Source: an uncultured Lentisphaeria bacterium
GTDB taxonomy: Bacteria; Verrucomicrobiota; Lentisphaeria; Victivallales; Victivallaceae
Reading direction: 5' to 3'
Length of the DNA: 5,466 nucleotides
Assembly: GCA_903821255.1 (NCBI GenBank)
Contig: CAIJKT010000195.1
Coordinates: forward strand, 1 to 5,466
The stretch's first letter is position 1; each line of letters starts with the position of its first letter. Below are positions 1-5,466 of the stretch, piece by piece. A model generated the notes under the pieces. The model searched no databases. It was not told where the DNA came from and saw nothing but the letters and a program-made list of their open reading frames with translations. A program made the position numbers and the translations under genes.

Positions 1-23
1 GAATTGTTTGAGAAAACCGAAAA

Positions 24-67
24 GCATAATGCTCAACGGCACTCCAAACTCTCGGTGTCCAAAGTGG
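24..67. repeat. Degraded repeat copy, shortened
   Basis: GCTCAACGgcACTCCAAAcTCTCGG at 31-55 matches the unit core. It then passes straight into the 12-mer TGTCCAAAGTGG (56-67), lacking the AATAGAC segment present in the 80-base copies. The left arm CGTTG is absent; a GCAT-A-ATGC palindrome (24-32) lies in its place. There is no terminal hairpin. Confidence 0.6.
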
Positions 68-102
68 CGGAGTGGCTGTCAAAAATGGGGGAAATTGAAA
101 GA

Positions 103-182
103 CGTTGTGCTCAACGATACTCCAAAATCTCGGAATAGACTGTCCTAAATGGTTCTGGTGTAGTGCCGTCCGTGCCGGACGG
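103..182. repeat. 80-base repeat, copy A
   Basis: This copy aligns without gaps to 302-381 at 75 of 80 positions. It opens with a small inverted repeat (CGTTG at 103-107, CAACG at 112-116), contains the 12-mer TGTCCTAAATGG at 141-152, and ends in a perfect 7-base-pair hairpin at 166-182. Two of the five differences from copy B fall in the CTCCAAAATCTC segment, one in the 12-mer and two in the hairpin loop. Confidence 0.85.
166..182. other. Perfect hairpin closing repeat copy A
   Basis: CCGTCCG (166-172), loop TGC, CGGACGG (176-182): seven base pairs, six of them G-C. No T-run follows on the + strand (the next bases are GGCTGTCC), so it does not look like an intrinsic terminator. Confidence 0.7.
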
Positions 183-240
183 GGCTGTCCAAAATGGAGG
201 GGCTCCGTCATAACCGGGATCGGAAAACGGTTGCCACAGA

Positions 241-272
241 GAGCAACCCTCCAAGTCTGTTGTCCAAAATGT
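241..272. repeat. Degraded repeat copy, core only
   Basis: GAGCAACCCTCCAAGTCT (241-258) followed by the 12-mer TGTCCAAAATGT (261-272) keeps the order of the unit (GCTCAAC, then CTCCAAA, then the 12-mer) with deletions. After it comes GTTTGAAAATC, which resembles the A-rich lead of the next copy at 302. Confidence 0.45.
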
Positions 273-301
273 TGTTTGAAAATCATATCAAAACCGGAAA
301 G

Positions 302-381
302 CGTTGTGCTCAACGATACTCCGAAGTCTCGGAATAGACTGTCCGAAATGGTTCTGGTGTAGTGCCGTCCGTATCGGACGG
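302..381. repeat. 80-base repeat, copy B
   Basis: This is the second strong copy of the unit at 103-182 (75/80 identical, no gaps). It carries the same CGTTG/CAACG inverted repeat (302-306 and 311-315), the 12-mer as TGTCCGAAATGG (340-351) and the terminal 7-base-pair hairpin (365-381). The similarity fades just after the hairpin, so the hairpin marks the right boundary of the strongly conserved unit. Confidence 0.85.
365..381. other. Perfect hairpin closing repeat copy B
   Basis: CCGTCCG (365-371), loop TAT, CGGACGG (375-381). The stem is identical to that at 166-182 and only the three-base loop differs in part (TGC against TAT). No T-run follows. Confidence 0.7.
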
Positions 382-434
382 TCCTGCACAGACAGTGTCC
401 AGAATGTCCAAAATGTTTGAGAAGACGGATACCA

Positions 435-470
435 GTTGTGCGGAACGATCATCCAAAGTGTCGGAGTCGG
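435..470. repeat. Degraded repeat copy, last of the array
   Basis: GTTGTGCGGAACGATCATCC (435-454) then AAAGTGTCGGAGTCGG (455-470) follows the unit core GTTGTGCTCAACGATACTCC-AAAATCTCGGAATAG with several substitutions. It is preceded by the lead TGTTTGAGAAGACGG (414-428). I see no recognisable repeat unit to the right of it. Confidence 0.5.
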
Positions 471-636
471 GCAAGAGAGAAGTCACAGAAATGGTAAGGA
501 AACACGAAACTGGAAGGCATAGAATAATCATCGGGATGAAACGTTTTCCGCCAGCGGGGAATGCAATATTATATGAACACCCCGGCGGGGGCGAAGCCGC
601 CGCCTGAAGTGCTGCTTTAGTTTTCGCAACTGCGGG
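471..636. other. Gene-free stretch between the repeat array and the leftward genes
   Basis: I see no recognisable gene or repeat unit here. An open frame crosses it on the + strand (362-607), but its product is low-complexity, resembles no known family, and starts inside repeat copy B. The only structure worth naming is the GC-rich stem-loop at 584-604. A very short palindrome (CGCA-AC-TGCG, 625-634) lies just past the stop codon of the TM1266-like gene. Confidence 0.5.
584..604 (-). terminator. Possible terminator stem-loop after the leftward gene cluster
   Basis: On the minus strand the bases read GGCGGCGGC-TTC-GCCCCCGCC. The stem has nine positions with one C-C mismatch. It lies about 32 bases past the stop codon of the TM1266-like gene. 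What follows on the minus strand is GGGGTGTTCATATAATATT, only moderately T-rich, so this is a weak candidate for an intrinsic terminator. It could also be a processed 3' end. Confidence 0.35.
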
Positions 637-918
637 TTATTCTTTGTCGTCGTCCTGATCCTGGTCCAGATCCAGGGTGATCTGTCTGGCGCAGACGCCT
701 TTGATCAGGTTCAATTTACGGGTCAGTTCGTTGCGTTTGTCATCATCGCCGACCAGTTCGCAGAAAATGAGGCCTTTTTCGGAACAGTCCGTAAGTACGC
801 CGTCATGGATGCCCAGACGAATTTTGATGAGACAGCCCCAGGCGGTAAGGGTTTTCTGAACGTCAACAGCGGCGGCTTTGCGGTTACCGACGAGAATTAA
901 AAGTGCATGTCTGGCCAT
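637..918 (-). CDS. TM1266-like (ACT-like) small protein, putative iron-only hydrogenase system regulator
   Basis: The product is 93 residues. It fits the small TM1266 family, annotated as 'iron-only hydrogenase system regulator' and having a ferredoxin-like/ACT-like fold; the function is poorly established. Visible marks are an opening strand with an R-x-x-A turn (ALLILVGNRKAA, 5-16), VQKTLTAWGCLIKIRLGIHD (20-39), the strand KGLIFCELVG (48-57), and a closing helix and strand with GVCARQITLDL (74-84). The last ten residues are almost all D, Q, K or E, an acidic tail that I do not regard as part of the core fold. I chose the ATG at 918 over the ATG at 924 because GGAGG sits 8 bases before the former and only 2 before the latter. 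It lies 45 bases after the methyltransferase gene on the same strand and may be its operon partner. No hydrogenase gene is in the window. The family call rests on remembered pattern, not a search. Confidence 0.65.
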   Translation of the reverse strand: MARHALLILVGNRKAAAVDVQKTLTAWGCLIKIRLGIHDGVLTDCSEKGLIFCELVGDDDKRNELTRKLNLIKGVCARQITLDLDQDQDDDKE

Positions 919-926
919 TTTCATTT

Positions 927-931
927 CCTCC
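927..931 (-). promoter_or_regulatory. Strong ribosome binding site that decides the start of the TM1266-like gene
   Basis: The minus strand reads CGGAGGAAATGAAAATGGCC. GGAGG (931 to 927) is 8 bases from the ATG at 918 and only 2 from the ATG at 924, which favours the downstream start. Confidence 0.7.
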
Positions 932-963
932 GTTTGGTTTATGATAAAAGTACTCTCGAAATC

Positions 964-1608
964 TTAAAAAGCAAGTGATTTCTGACCGGTGAAAATAAAG
1001 CCGCTGGACTGATGGTTGTTCATCGTATGATGAATGACCGGCTTGAAAACCAGTTCGGCAAACGGCGAGAGCAACTGCCGGATATATGCTTCGTCGTGGT
1101 GACGCAGCACTGCGCCTTCATCCAGTTCAAAGACCCCGTAACAATGATATTTTGGCTCGAAACGGCGATAGCGTTCCCGGTTCCGGTCATCGGTGTTCAG
1201 CAGAAAATCTCCGGCATAGATGACGCCGCCTGGTTTCAAGACGCGAAAAATTTCGGCAATAAGTTTCTTCTGGTCGGCGTCATCGGTAATTGAAGTCAGC
1301 ACCGCGATCAGCAGCGCCGCGTCAAAATGATTGTCAGGGAACGGGATGGCCAGGCCGCTGCTTTGCACTAAAACGGCGCCTGGCAGCGCCTGCCGGGCCA
1401 GCTCCAGCATGCTGGCCGAGATATCAGTGCCGTAAAGCGCAGTATAACCGGCGGCGGCAAGTTCCAGCAGGGTGCGGCCGTAACCGCAGCCGACGTCGAG
1501 AATGGCGGAATCAGGGTTCAGGAAACCGGCGAGAAGTTCCGGATAAAATTTGACGGTAAATTCTTTTTTACCGGCGACCTTGTCCCAGTAAGCTTCCTGC
1601 AAGATCAC
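964..1608 (-). CDS. Class I SAM-dependent methyltransferase, substrate unknown
   Basis: The product is 214 residues with the Rossmann-like methyltransferase fold (Methyltransf_11 type). Motif I, which binds S-adenosylmethionine, is ILDVGCGYGR at 36-45. The acidic residue expected at the end of strand 2, contacting the ribose, is D62 in YGTDIS. The strand 4 region is FDAALLIAVL (95-104), and LKPGGVIYAGD (124-134) is the usual post-motif. There is no signal peptide or membrane segment, so it should be cytoplasmic. The C-terminal part (about 140-214), which would set the substrate, is rich in aromatic residues and histidine (for example KYHCYGVF and VIHHTMNNH) and I cannot match it to a known substrate class. 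The start is a GTG (1608-1606) overlapping the TGA of nadE by 4 bases, with GGAAAGGA just before it, so translation is probably coupled to nadE. The fold is certain; the role is not. Confidence 0.88.
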   Translation of the reverse strand: MILQEAYWDKVAGKKEFTVKFYPELLAGFLNPDSAILDVGCGYGRTLLELAAAGYTALYGTDISASMLELARQALPGAVLVQSSGLAIPFPDNHFDAALLIAVLTSITDDADQKKLIAEIFRVLKPGGVIYAGDFLLNTDDRNRERYRRFEPKYHCYGVFELDEGAVLRHHDEAYIRQLLSPFAELVFKPVIHHTMNNHQSSGFIFTGQKSLAF

Positions 1609-3524
1609 ATCCTTTCCAGCCAGGCGGCGACGGAGGCGTCGGTGGGCATGCGCCAGTCGCCGCGCGGAGAAAGGCTGATCGTACCGACTTTCGGGCCGTC
1701 CGGAATACAGGAGCGTTTGAACTGCTGGCTAAAAAAGCGCTTGAAGAAAAGTTTCAGGATTTTGACGATGGTTTCGCTGGAATAAACCCCGGCGAACGCT
1801 TTTTCGGCCAGAAATTTTATTTTATCCGGCGGCGCACCGTATTTGACGCAATGGTACAGGAAGAAATCATGCAGCTCGTAAGGGCCGATGAGTTCTTCGG
1901 TAAGCTGATTGACGGCCGCGTTTTTGGCGTTCGGCAGCAGTTCCGGGCTGACCGGGGTGTCAATGATGTCTTCAAGCACGGTGCGCAGTTTTTCGCCGGA
2001 ACTGTCGGCCACCCAGTGAATCAGGTAGCGGATCAGGGTTTTCGGCACCGAGCAGTTGACCGCGTACATGGACATGTGATCGCCGCAGTAGGTGGACCAG
2101 CCGAGCGCAATTTCCGACAGGTCGCCGGTGCCGATGACCAGACCGCGTTCACGGTTGGCAATGTCCATCAATATCTGGGTGCGTTCTCGGGCCTGCACAT
2201 TTTCGTAAGTCACATCGTGGACTTCCGGGTCATGTCCGATATCCTTGAAATGTTGCAGGCAGGCGGCTTTGATGCTGATTTCACGCAGATCGGCCCCGAT
2301 CAGTTTGCACATTTTTACGGCGTTGTTGTAAGTCCGGTCAGTGGTGCCGAAGCCGGGCATGGTAATGGCGATAATATCGGAGGCCGGTTTTTTGAGCAGT
2401 TTGAAAGTTTCCGCGCAAACCAGCAGCGCCAGCGTGGAATCCAGCCCGCCGGAAATGCCCAGCACGGCTTTTTGCGAACCGGTATGCTCGAAGCGTTTCG
2501 CCAGGCCGGCCGCCTGGATATTGAAGATTTCGCGGCAGCGGCTGTCGCGGACGGTCCGGTCCTGCGGAACGAACGGATGCTGCGGGACATTAGCATATTT
2601 CAGGTCTGCGGCAGTATTGGCTTTTTCCATCCTGACATAGCGGAACTGAGTGTTTTCCGGGAGTTCCGCATCCGCAAACGAGCTTTCGCTGATCCGGGTG
2701 TTAAGCAGCCTGGCGCAATCAACATCGGCATAAATCAGCGAGCCGTTGCGGCCAAAACGTTCATTTTCGGCGACGGTCCGGCCGTTTTCGGCGATAATCG
2801 CATGTCCGCCGAACACCAGGTCGGTGGTGGATTCATGCACTCCGGCGGAGGCATAGGCATAGGCGCAGATGCAGCGTGCGCTCTGCTGTTCGACCAGTTG
2901 TTTGCGGTATTCGGATTTTGAAACCAGTTCATTGCTGGCGGAAAGGTTGAAAATCACCGTCGCTCCGGCAATGGAGAGATGTGAACTCGGCGGAATCACC
3001 GTCCACATGTCTTCGCAGATTTCGATGCCGAACTTGAAAGCCCGGCCGGATTCAAAGACAAGGTCGGCGCCGAACGGAACGCTGTAGTCAAGCCCCGGAA
3101 CGGAAACTTCCAGATTGCGGATATTCCTGCCGGATTTAAACCAGCGCTTCTCATAAAATTCACGGTAATTCGGATTGAATATTTTCGGCACAATACCCTT
3201 GACGGTGCCGTGCTGCAAAACAAAGGCGCAGTTATATACGGCGTTGCGAAACATGAACGGCGCGCCAACGATGATGATGATATTCTTTTTCGCCGCGACG
3301 CCGGCTATCGCGACAACTGCCTCGAGCGATTTATCCAGCAGCAGCGGCTGGTGAAAAAGGTCGGCGCAGGTGTAGCCGGAAACCGCCAGTTCAGGGAATA
3401 CCACCGCCGCGGCATGATGCCGTTCCGCAGCCAGTGCGGCTTCGATGATCTTTTCGCTGTTGAACGCAGGATCGGCCACCCTCAATTCTGGAGACGCCGC
3501 CGCCAGCCGGTAAAATCCGAACAT
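1605..3524 (-). CDS. nadE: Glutamine-dependent NAD+ synthetase
   Basis: This enzyme makes NAD+ from nicotinic acid adenine dinucleotide, ATP and glutamine, the last step of NAD synthesis. The 639-residue product has the two-domain layout of the glutamine-using type. Residues 1 to about 275 are a nitrilase-like amidase that releases ammonia, with a Glu-Lys-Cys triad at E45 (FPELAVSGY), K114 (VPKIFNPNY) and C170 (GIEICEDMW). Residues about 330-639 are the synthetase domain, with the ATP-pyrophosphatase loop SGGLDS at 358-363, then GTGDLSEIALGWSTYCGDHMS (465-485), TPVSPELLP (523-531) and SPRGDWRMP near the end. Length and triad spacing match the Mycobacterium-type enzyme, and nothing looks broken. 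The ATG start has AGAAGG 6 bases upstream. It is the first gene of the leftward cluster and overlaps the methyltransferase gene by 4 bases. Confidence 0.97.
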   Translation of the reverse strand: MFGFYRLAAASPELRVADPAFNSEKIIEAALAAERHHAAAVVFPELAVSGYTCADLFHQPLLLDKSLEAVVAIAGVAAKKNIIIIVGAPFMFRNAVYNCAFVLQHGTVKGIVPKIFNPNYREFYEKRWFKSGRNIRNLEVSVPGLDYSVPFGADLVFESGRAFKFGIEICEDMWTVIPPSSHLSIAGATVIFNLSASNELVSKSEYRKQLVEQQSARCICAYAYASAGVHESTTDLVFGGHAIIAENGRTVAENERFGRNGSLIYADVDCARLLNTRISESSFADAELPENTQFRYVRMEKANTAADLKYANVPQHPFVPQDRTVRDSRCREIFNIQAAGLAKRFEHTGSQKAVLGISGGLDSTLALLVCAETFKLLKKPASDIIAITMPGFGTTDRTYNNAVKMCKLIGADLREISIKAACLQHFKDIGHDPEVHDVTYENVQARERTQILMDIANRERGLVIGTGDLSEIALGWSTYCGDHMSMYAVNCSVPKTLIRYLIHWVADSSGEKLRTVLEDIIDTPVSPELLPNAKNAAVNQLTEELIGPYELHDFFLYHCVKYGAPPDKIKFLAEKAFAGVYSSETIVKILKLFFKRFFSQQFKRSCIPDGPKVGTISLSPRGDWRMPTDASVAAWLERM

Positions 3525-3689
3525 TTTGCACCTTCTTTATACTTGGTTTGGCTATTACAGTAACATTGTTTTGTGTTTTATGCCAGTTTTATCGAATTTT
3601 TTCAGGTTTTGTCAAAAAATAATTTGTGTTGCCGTAAAAGCGGATTAGACTTTTGTTCTGTAAGTAAAAGGATTATGGAAACTGAAATC
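3525..3689. promoter_or_regulatory. Divergent AT-rich control region between nadE and ispH
   Basis: These 165 bases separate two genes that point away from each other, so both promoters should lie here. The region is clearly richer in A and T than the genes, with runs such as AATTTTTT and CAAAAAATAA. Rightward candidates are weak: TTGTGT (3624-3629) and TAGACT (3646-3651) with a 16-base spacer, or TTGTCA (3609-3614) without a good partner. Leftward, TGTAAT (3559 to 3554 on the minus strand) is a good -10 match but has no convincing -35 at normal spacing. I see no operator palindrome or riboswitch. An open frame extends ispH upstream to a GTG at 3573, but that added segment has no family counterpart. 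Confidence 0.5.
3531..3536 (-). promoter_or_regulatory. Ribosome binding site of nadE
   Basis: The minus strand reads AAAGAAGGTGCAAAATG. AGAAGG lies 6 bases before the ATG at 3524 and supports that start. Confidence 0.65.
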
Positions 3690-4613
3690 ATGAGCAAAAA
3701 AATACTGCTGGCCTATCCGCGCGGGTTCTGCGCCGGAGTCCGCCGGGCGCTGGATACCGTGGATAAAGTCCTGGCCGTCTCCGGCGGGCCAGTTTATGTT
3801 TTTCACGAAATCGTGCATAATGATTATATCGTGAAAAATCTGCGGGACCGGGGCGTGATCTTTGTTGAATCAATCGACGCGGTGCCGCCGGGCGCGACAC
3901 TGATCTTCAGCGCGCACGGCGTTTCCCGGCAGCTTGAAGCGACCGCCGCCGCCAACGGCATCAAAGTAATTGACGCAACCTGTCCGCTGTTCAGGCGGAT
4001 TCACCGCAAGGCCGGCGGCTTCCAGGCCAAGGGGCGGATGATCATCCTGATCGGCCACAAGGGGCATCCGGAAATCATCGGCACGCTGGGACAGATTGAA
4101 AGCGGAGCGTTCGTCGTCGAGACCGTTGCCGATGTCGCCGCGCTGCCGGAGCCGGCAGACGGCTGCCGGGCGGCTTACCTTACGCAGACGACCTTGAGCA
4201 TTGATGAAACCCGCGATATTGTTGCCGCGCTGGAGCGGCGTTTCCCCGGCATTGAAGGCGGCGGAGACATCTGTTATGCCACGCAGAACCGCCAGAATGC
4301 GATCAAGGCGCTGTGTCCGGAATGCGACCTGATACTTATCATCGGCTCGAAGAACAGTTCCAATTCCAACCGTCTGCGCGAACTGGCGGAACGCCGCGGC
4401 TGCCGCGCGGTTTTAATCGACGGCGCGGCCGATCTAAAGTCATTTGATTTTACCGGCACCGGCAACATTGGCATTTCCGCAGGAGCCTCGGCCCCGGAAT
4501 GTCTCGTCGCCGAAGTGACGGATTTCCTGCATACCCGCGGCTGGTCAGCCCCAAAAGAAGTCCGCTTCACCGAAGAAAACGTAAAATTCCCGCTGCCGGA
4601 TGTAAAAATCTAG
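3690..4613 (+). CDS. ispH: 4-hydroxy-3-methylbut-2-enyl diphosphate reductase
   Basis: This is the last enzyme of the MEP isoprenoid pathway. It reduces HMBPP to isopentenyl and dimethylallyl diphosphate using an iron-sulfur cluster. From the chosen start the product is 307 residues, the usual family length. The three cluster cysteines are present: C14 (PRGFCAGV), C98 (DATCPL) and C195 (DICYATQNRQ). The substrate pocket is intact: H43 (IVHND), H76 (SAHGVS), H126 and E128 (GHKGHPE), T168 (TQTTLS), the SSNSNR segment at 223-228, and S267 (AGASAPE). The ATG at 3690 gives MSKKILLAYPRGFCAGV, starting close to the conserved motif as in E. coli IspH. An in-frame ATG at 3675 would add five residues (METEI) and has AAAAGGA only 2 bases before it, so the start is not settled. 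It is transcribed alone and faces uvsE across a 6-base gap. Confidence 0.97.
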   Translation: MSKKILLAYPRGFCAGVRRALDTVDKVLAVSGGPVYVFHEIVHNDYIVKNLRDRGVIFVESIDAVPPGATLIFSAHGVSRQLEATAAANGIKVIDATCPLFRRIHRKAGGFQAKGRMIILIGHKGHPEIIGTLGQIESGAFVVETVADVAALPEPADGCRAAYLTQTTLSIDETRDIVAALERRFPGIEGGGDICYATQNRQNAIKALCPECDLILIIGSKNSSNSNRLRELAERRGCRAVLIDGAADLKSFDFTGTGNIGISAGASAPECLVAEVTDFLHTRGWSAPKEVRFTEENVKFPLPDVKI

Positions 4614-4619
4614 TTAGCT

Positions 4620-5466
4620 CTACGCTTTGATTTTGAATTTCCGCTGCAAGTCTTCGCGCAGCTTGATTATCGCGGATTCTTTGGCTTTGGCCTCGACGTC
4701 AAGAGTGAAACTCATGCCGGCCCAGCATTCCGGGAAATCATTGATGTCGATATAATCAGCATGTGAACGGGGAGTTTTGGACTGCCATCCGCCTTTTGGG
4801 GAAGAGATGTGGAAATGCGGTTCGCGACCGAGACTGCGCCATAAGCCGGCACAAATTTCCGTCGCCTGCGGCACGGACATGCCGTCGGGATTGCAGCGGT
4901 GATGGTGAACGTCGTAGACCAGCGGAATGCCGAGTTTCAGACAAATAGGATAAAGGTCTTCCACCGTATAGGAGATATCATCGTTTTCCAGCGTCAGATG
5001 GCGTCTGACGGAGTCGGGCAGTTCCGGAAATCTGGAGGCGAAACGCTTAAGCGTTTCTGTTTTATTGCCGTAAGCGCCGCCCATGTGGATATTTACATTC
5101 TCCGCGCCGGTCAAGTCGGCGACCATACATTGATATTCCAGTTCGCGCAGCGAATTTTCAAACACCTGTTCATTGGGCGACGATAGAATATTGAACTGGT
5201 CGGGATGAAAACTCAGCCGGATATCATGTTCCTCATGGAACTCCCGGATGCGCGCGAAATTGTTTAAAATAGTATCGGCATCCATTAGCTCTTCGAGTTT
5301 GTATCCGGCTTGAGGATGGGTAAAAAGCGGCAGGATTTGCGAGTTTATCCGGAATGCGCCGATGCTCAGCGACTCCACGGTCAGCAGCGCTTTTTCAAGT
5401 TCAAATGAATTATACAGGCAGATGGACGACAGTTTACGGCGGCGTTCAGCCTCCGGCAGTTTGACC
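4620..5466 (-). CDS. uvsE: UV-damage endonuclease (UvdE/UvsE), 5' end missing at window edge
   Basis: This enzyme nicks DNA 5' of UV photoproducts and starts an excision repair route independent of UvrABC. The frame is open to base 5466, and the part upstream of the internal GTG at 5378 matches the family (RRKLSSICLYNS before SIGAFRINSQILPL). The gene therefore runs off the window, and I judge only about 15 residues to be missing. The visible 281 residues form the TIM-barrel with its metal-binding residues: H87 (SFHPDQ), H127 (NIHMGG), E160 (LTLENDD), D185 and H188 (YDVHHH), H219 (FHISSPKGG), H235 (RSHADYID) and E258 (DVEAKAKE). Spacing agrees with the Thermus enzyme throughout. One oddity: residue 217, two before H219, is histidine where I recall the Thermus enzyme having a modified lysine. 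It ends 6 bases from the ispH stop codon. Numbering counts from the first full codon in the window. Confidence 0.93.
   Translation of the reverse strand, partial: VKLPEAERRRKLSSICLYNSFELEKALLTVESLSIGAFRINSQILPLFTHPQAGYKLEELMDADTILNNFARIREFHEEHDIRLSFHPDQFNILSSPNEQVFENSLRELEYQCMVADLTGAENVNIHMGGAYGNKTETLKRFASRFPELPDSVRRHLTLENDDISYTVEDLYPICLKLGIPLVYDVHHHRCNPDGMSVPQATEICAGLWRSLGREPHFHISSPKGGWQSKTPRSHADYIDINDFPECWAGMSFTLDVEAKAKESAIIKLREDLQRKFKIKA

Larger units (their letters stand above)
56..416. repeat. Eight copies of a 12-mer close to TGTCCAAAATGG
   Basis: Copies with at most one difference in the first 11 bases lie at 56-67, 77-88, 141-152, 186-197, 261-272, 340-351, 396-407 and 405-416, the last two overlapping. 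All are on the + strand. The twelfth base is G in five and T in three. Spacing is irregular (9 to 79 bases), unlike an iteron array. Some copies (186, 396, 405) are not inside a recognisable larger unit, so the 12-mer may be a binding site or short repeat in its own right. Confidence 0.7.
1..470. repeat. Degenerate, non-coding repeat array, probably continuing past the left edge
   Basis: This stretch is built from diverged copies of one unit. The unit reads roughly: an A-rich lead (TTTGAgAAAACCGgAAAg), then GTTGTGCTCAACGATACTCC, then AAAATCTCGGAATAGA, then CTGTCCaAAATGG. Best copies start near 103 and 302; weaker ones lie near 24-67, 241-272 and 435-470. The first bases of the window (TTGTTTGAGAAAACCG) match the lead found again near 272 and 414, so the array probably starts before base 1. 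The two best copies are 199 bases apart, which is not a multiple of three. The same DNA would therefore be read in different frames, which argues against a coding repeat. Unlike a CRISPR array, the units vary in length, diverge from each other and lack regular spacers. No transposase gene is visible. The function is unknown. Confidence 0.75.

Noticed and set aside
105..362. Open frame on the + strand whose product repeats the tetrad CPKW or CPKC
   Set aside because: The repeated peptide is only the translation of the TGTCCAAAATGG 12-mer. The second long repeat copy is read in another frame, there is no ribosome site, and no known family is recognisable.
1..470. CRISPR array
   Set aside because: The repeats are unequal in length, diverged, and not separated by regular unique spacers, and no cas gene is present.
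1..470. Replication origin with iterons
   Set aside because: The 12-mers are irregularly spaced, and there is no recognisable initiator gene or DnaA-box cluster.
362..607. Open frame on the + strand, 81 codons
   Set aside because: It begins inside repeat copy B, has low-complexity content and no upstream ribosome site, and overlaps an equally unconvincing frame on the other strand (310-531).
1851..2921. Long + strand open frame of 356 codons
   Set aside because: It lies entirely antisense to nadE, whose conserved motifs fully account for this stretch; the antisense frame has no recognisable domain.
3573..3689. Upstream extension of ispH from a GTG at 3573
   Set aside because: The extra 39 residues come from the AT-rich intergenic region, have no counterpart in IspH proteins, and would leave no room for the ispH promoter.
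4620..5378. uvsE as a complete gene starting at the GTG at 5378
   Set aside because: The frame stays open to the window edge, and the residues upstream match the conserved N-terminal part of the family, so this GTG is internal.

Overview
The window holds five protein-coding genes and, at the left end, about 600 bases with no convincing gene that contain a degenerate repeat array. The genes encode a small TM1266/ACT-like protein, a class I SAM methyltransferase, a glutamine-dependent NAD+ synthetase (nadE), the MEP-pathway enzyme IspH, and a UV-damage endonuclease (uvsE) cut by the right edge. The gene content is bacterial: the MEP isoprenoid route, Shine-Dalgarno sites and tight gene packing. 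The TM1266-like protein belongs to a family found mostly in anaerobes with [FeFe] hydrogenases, so an anaerobic or fermentative bacterium is a reasonable inference. The PVC group (for example Lentisphaerae) is only a guess from overall flavour and was not tested.

Layout: 1-470 carries imperfect repeats, including two 80-base copies with 75/80 identity whose ends form a conserved hairpin, plus a scattered 12-mer close to TGTCCAAAATGG. 471-636 has no gene, only a GC-rich stem-loop that may terminate the leftward genes. 637-3524 is a leftward cluster transcribed in the order nadE, methyltransferase, TM1266-like gene. The first two overlap by 4 bases and the third follows after 45 bases. 3525-3689 is an AT-rich divergent control region. 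3690-4613 is ispH, rightward. 4620-5466 is uvsE, leftward, converging on ispH with only 6 bases between the stop codons and lacking its 5' end.

The genes are mainly housekeeping: NAD+ synthesis, isoprenoid precursor synthesis and DNA repair. They do not form one pathway. I found no convincing new enzymatic system. The least explained part is the left-end repeat array. The next is a histidine in UvsE where the characterised Thermus enzyme is recalled to have a modified lysine.
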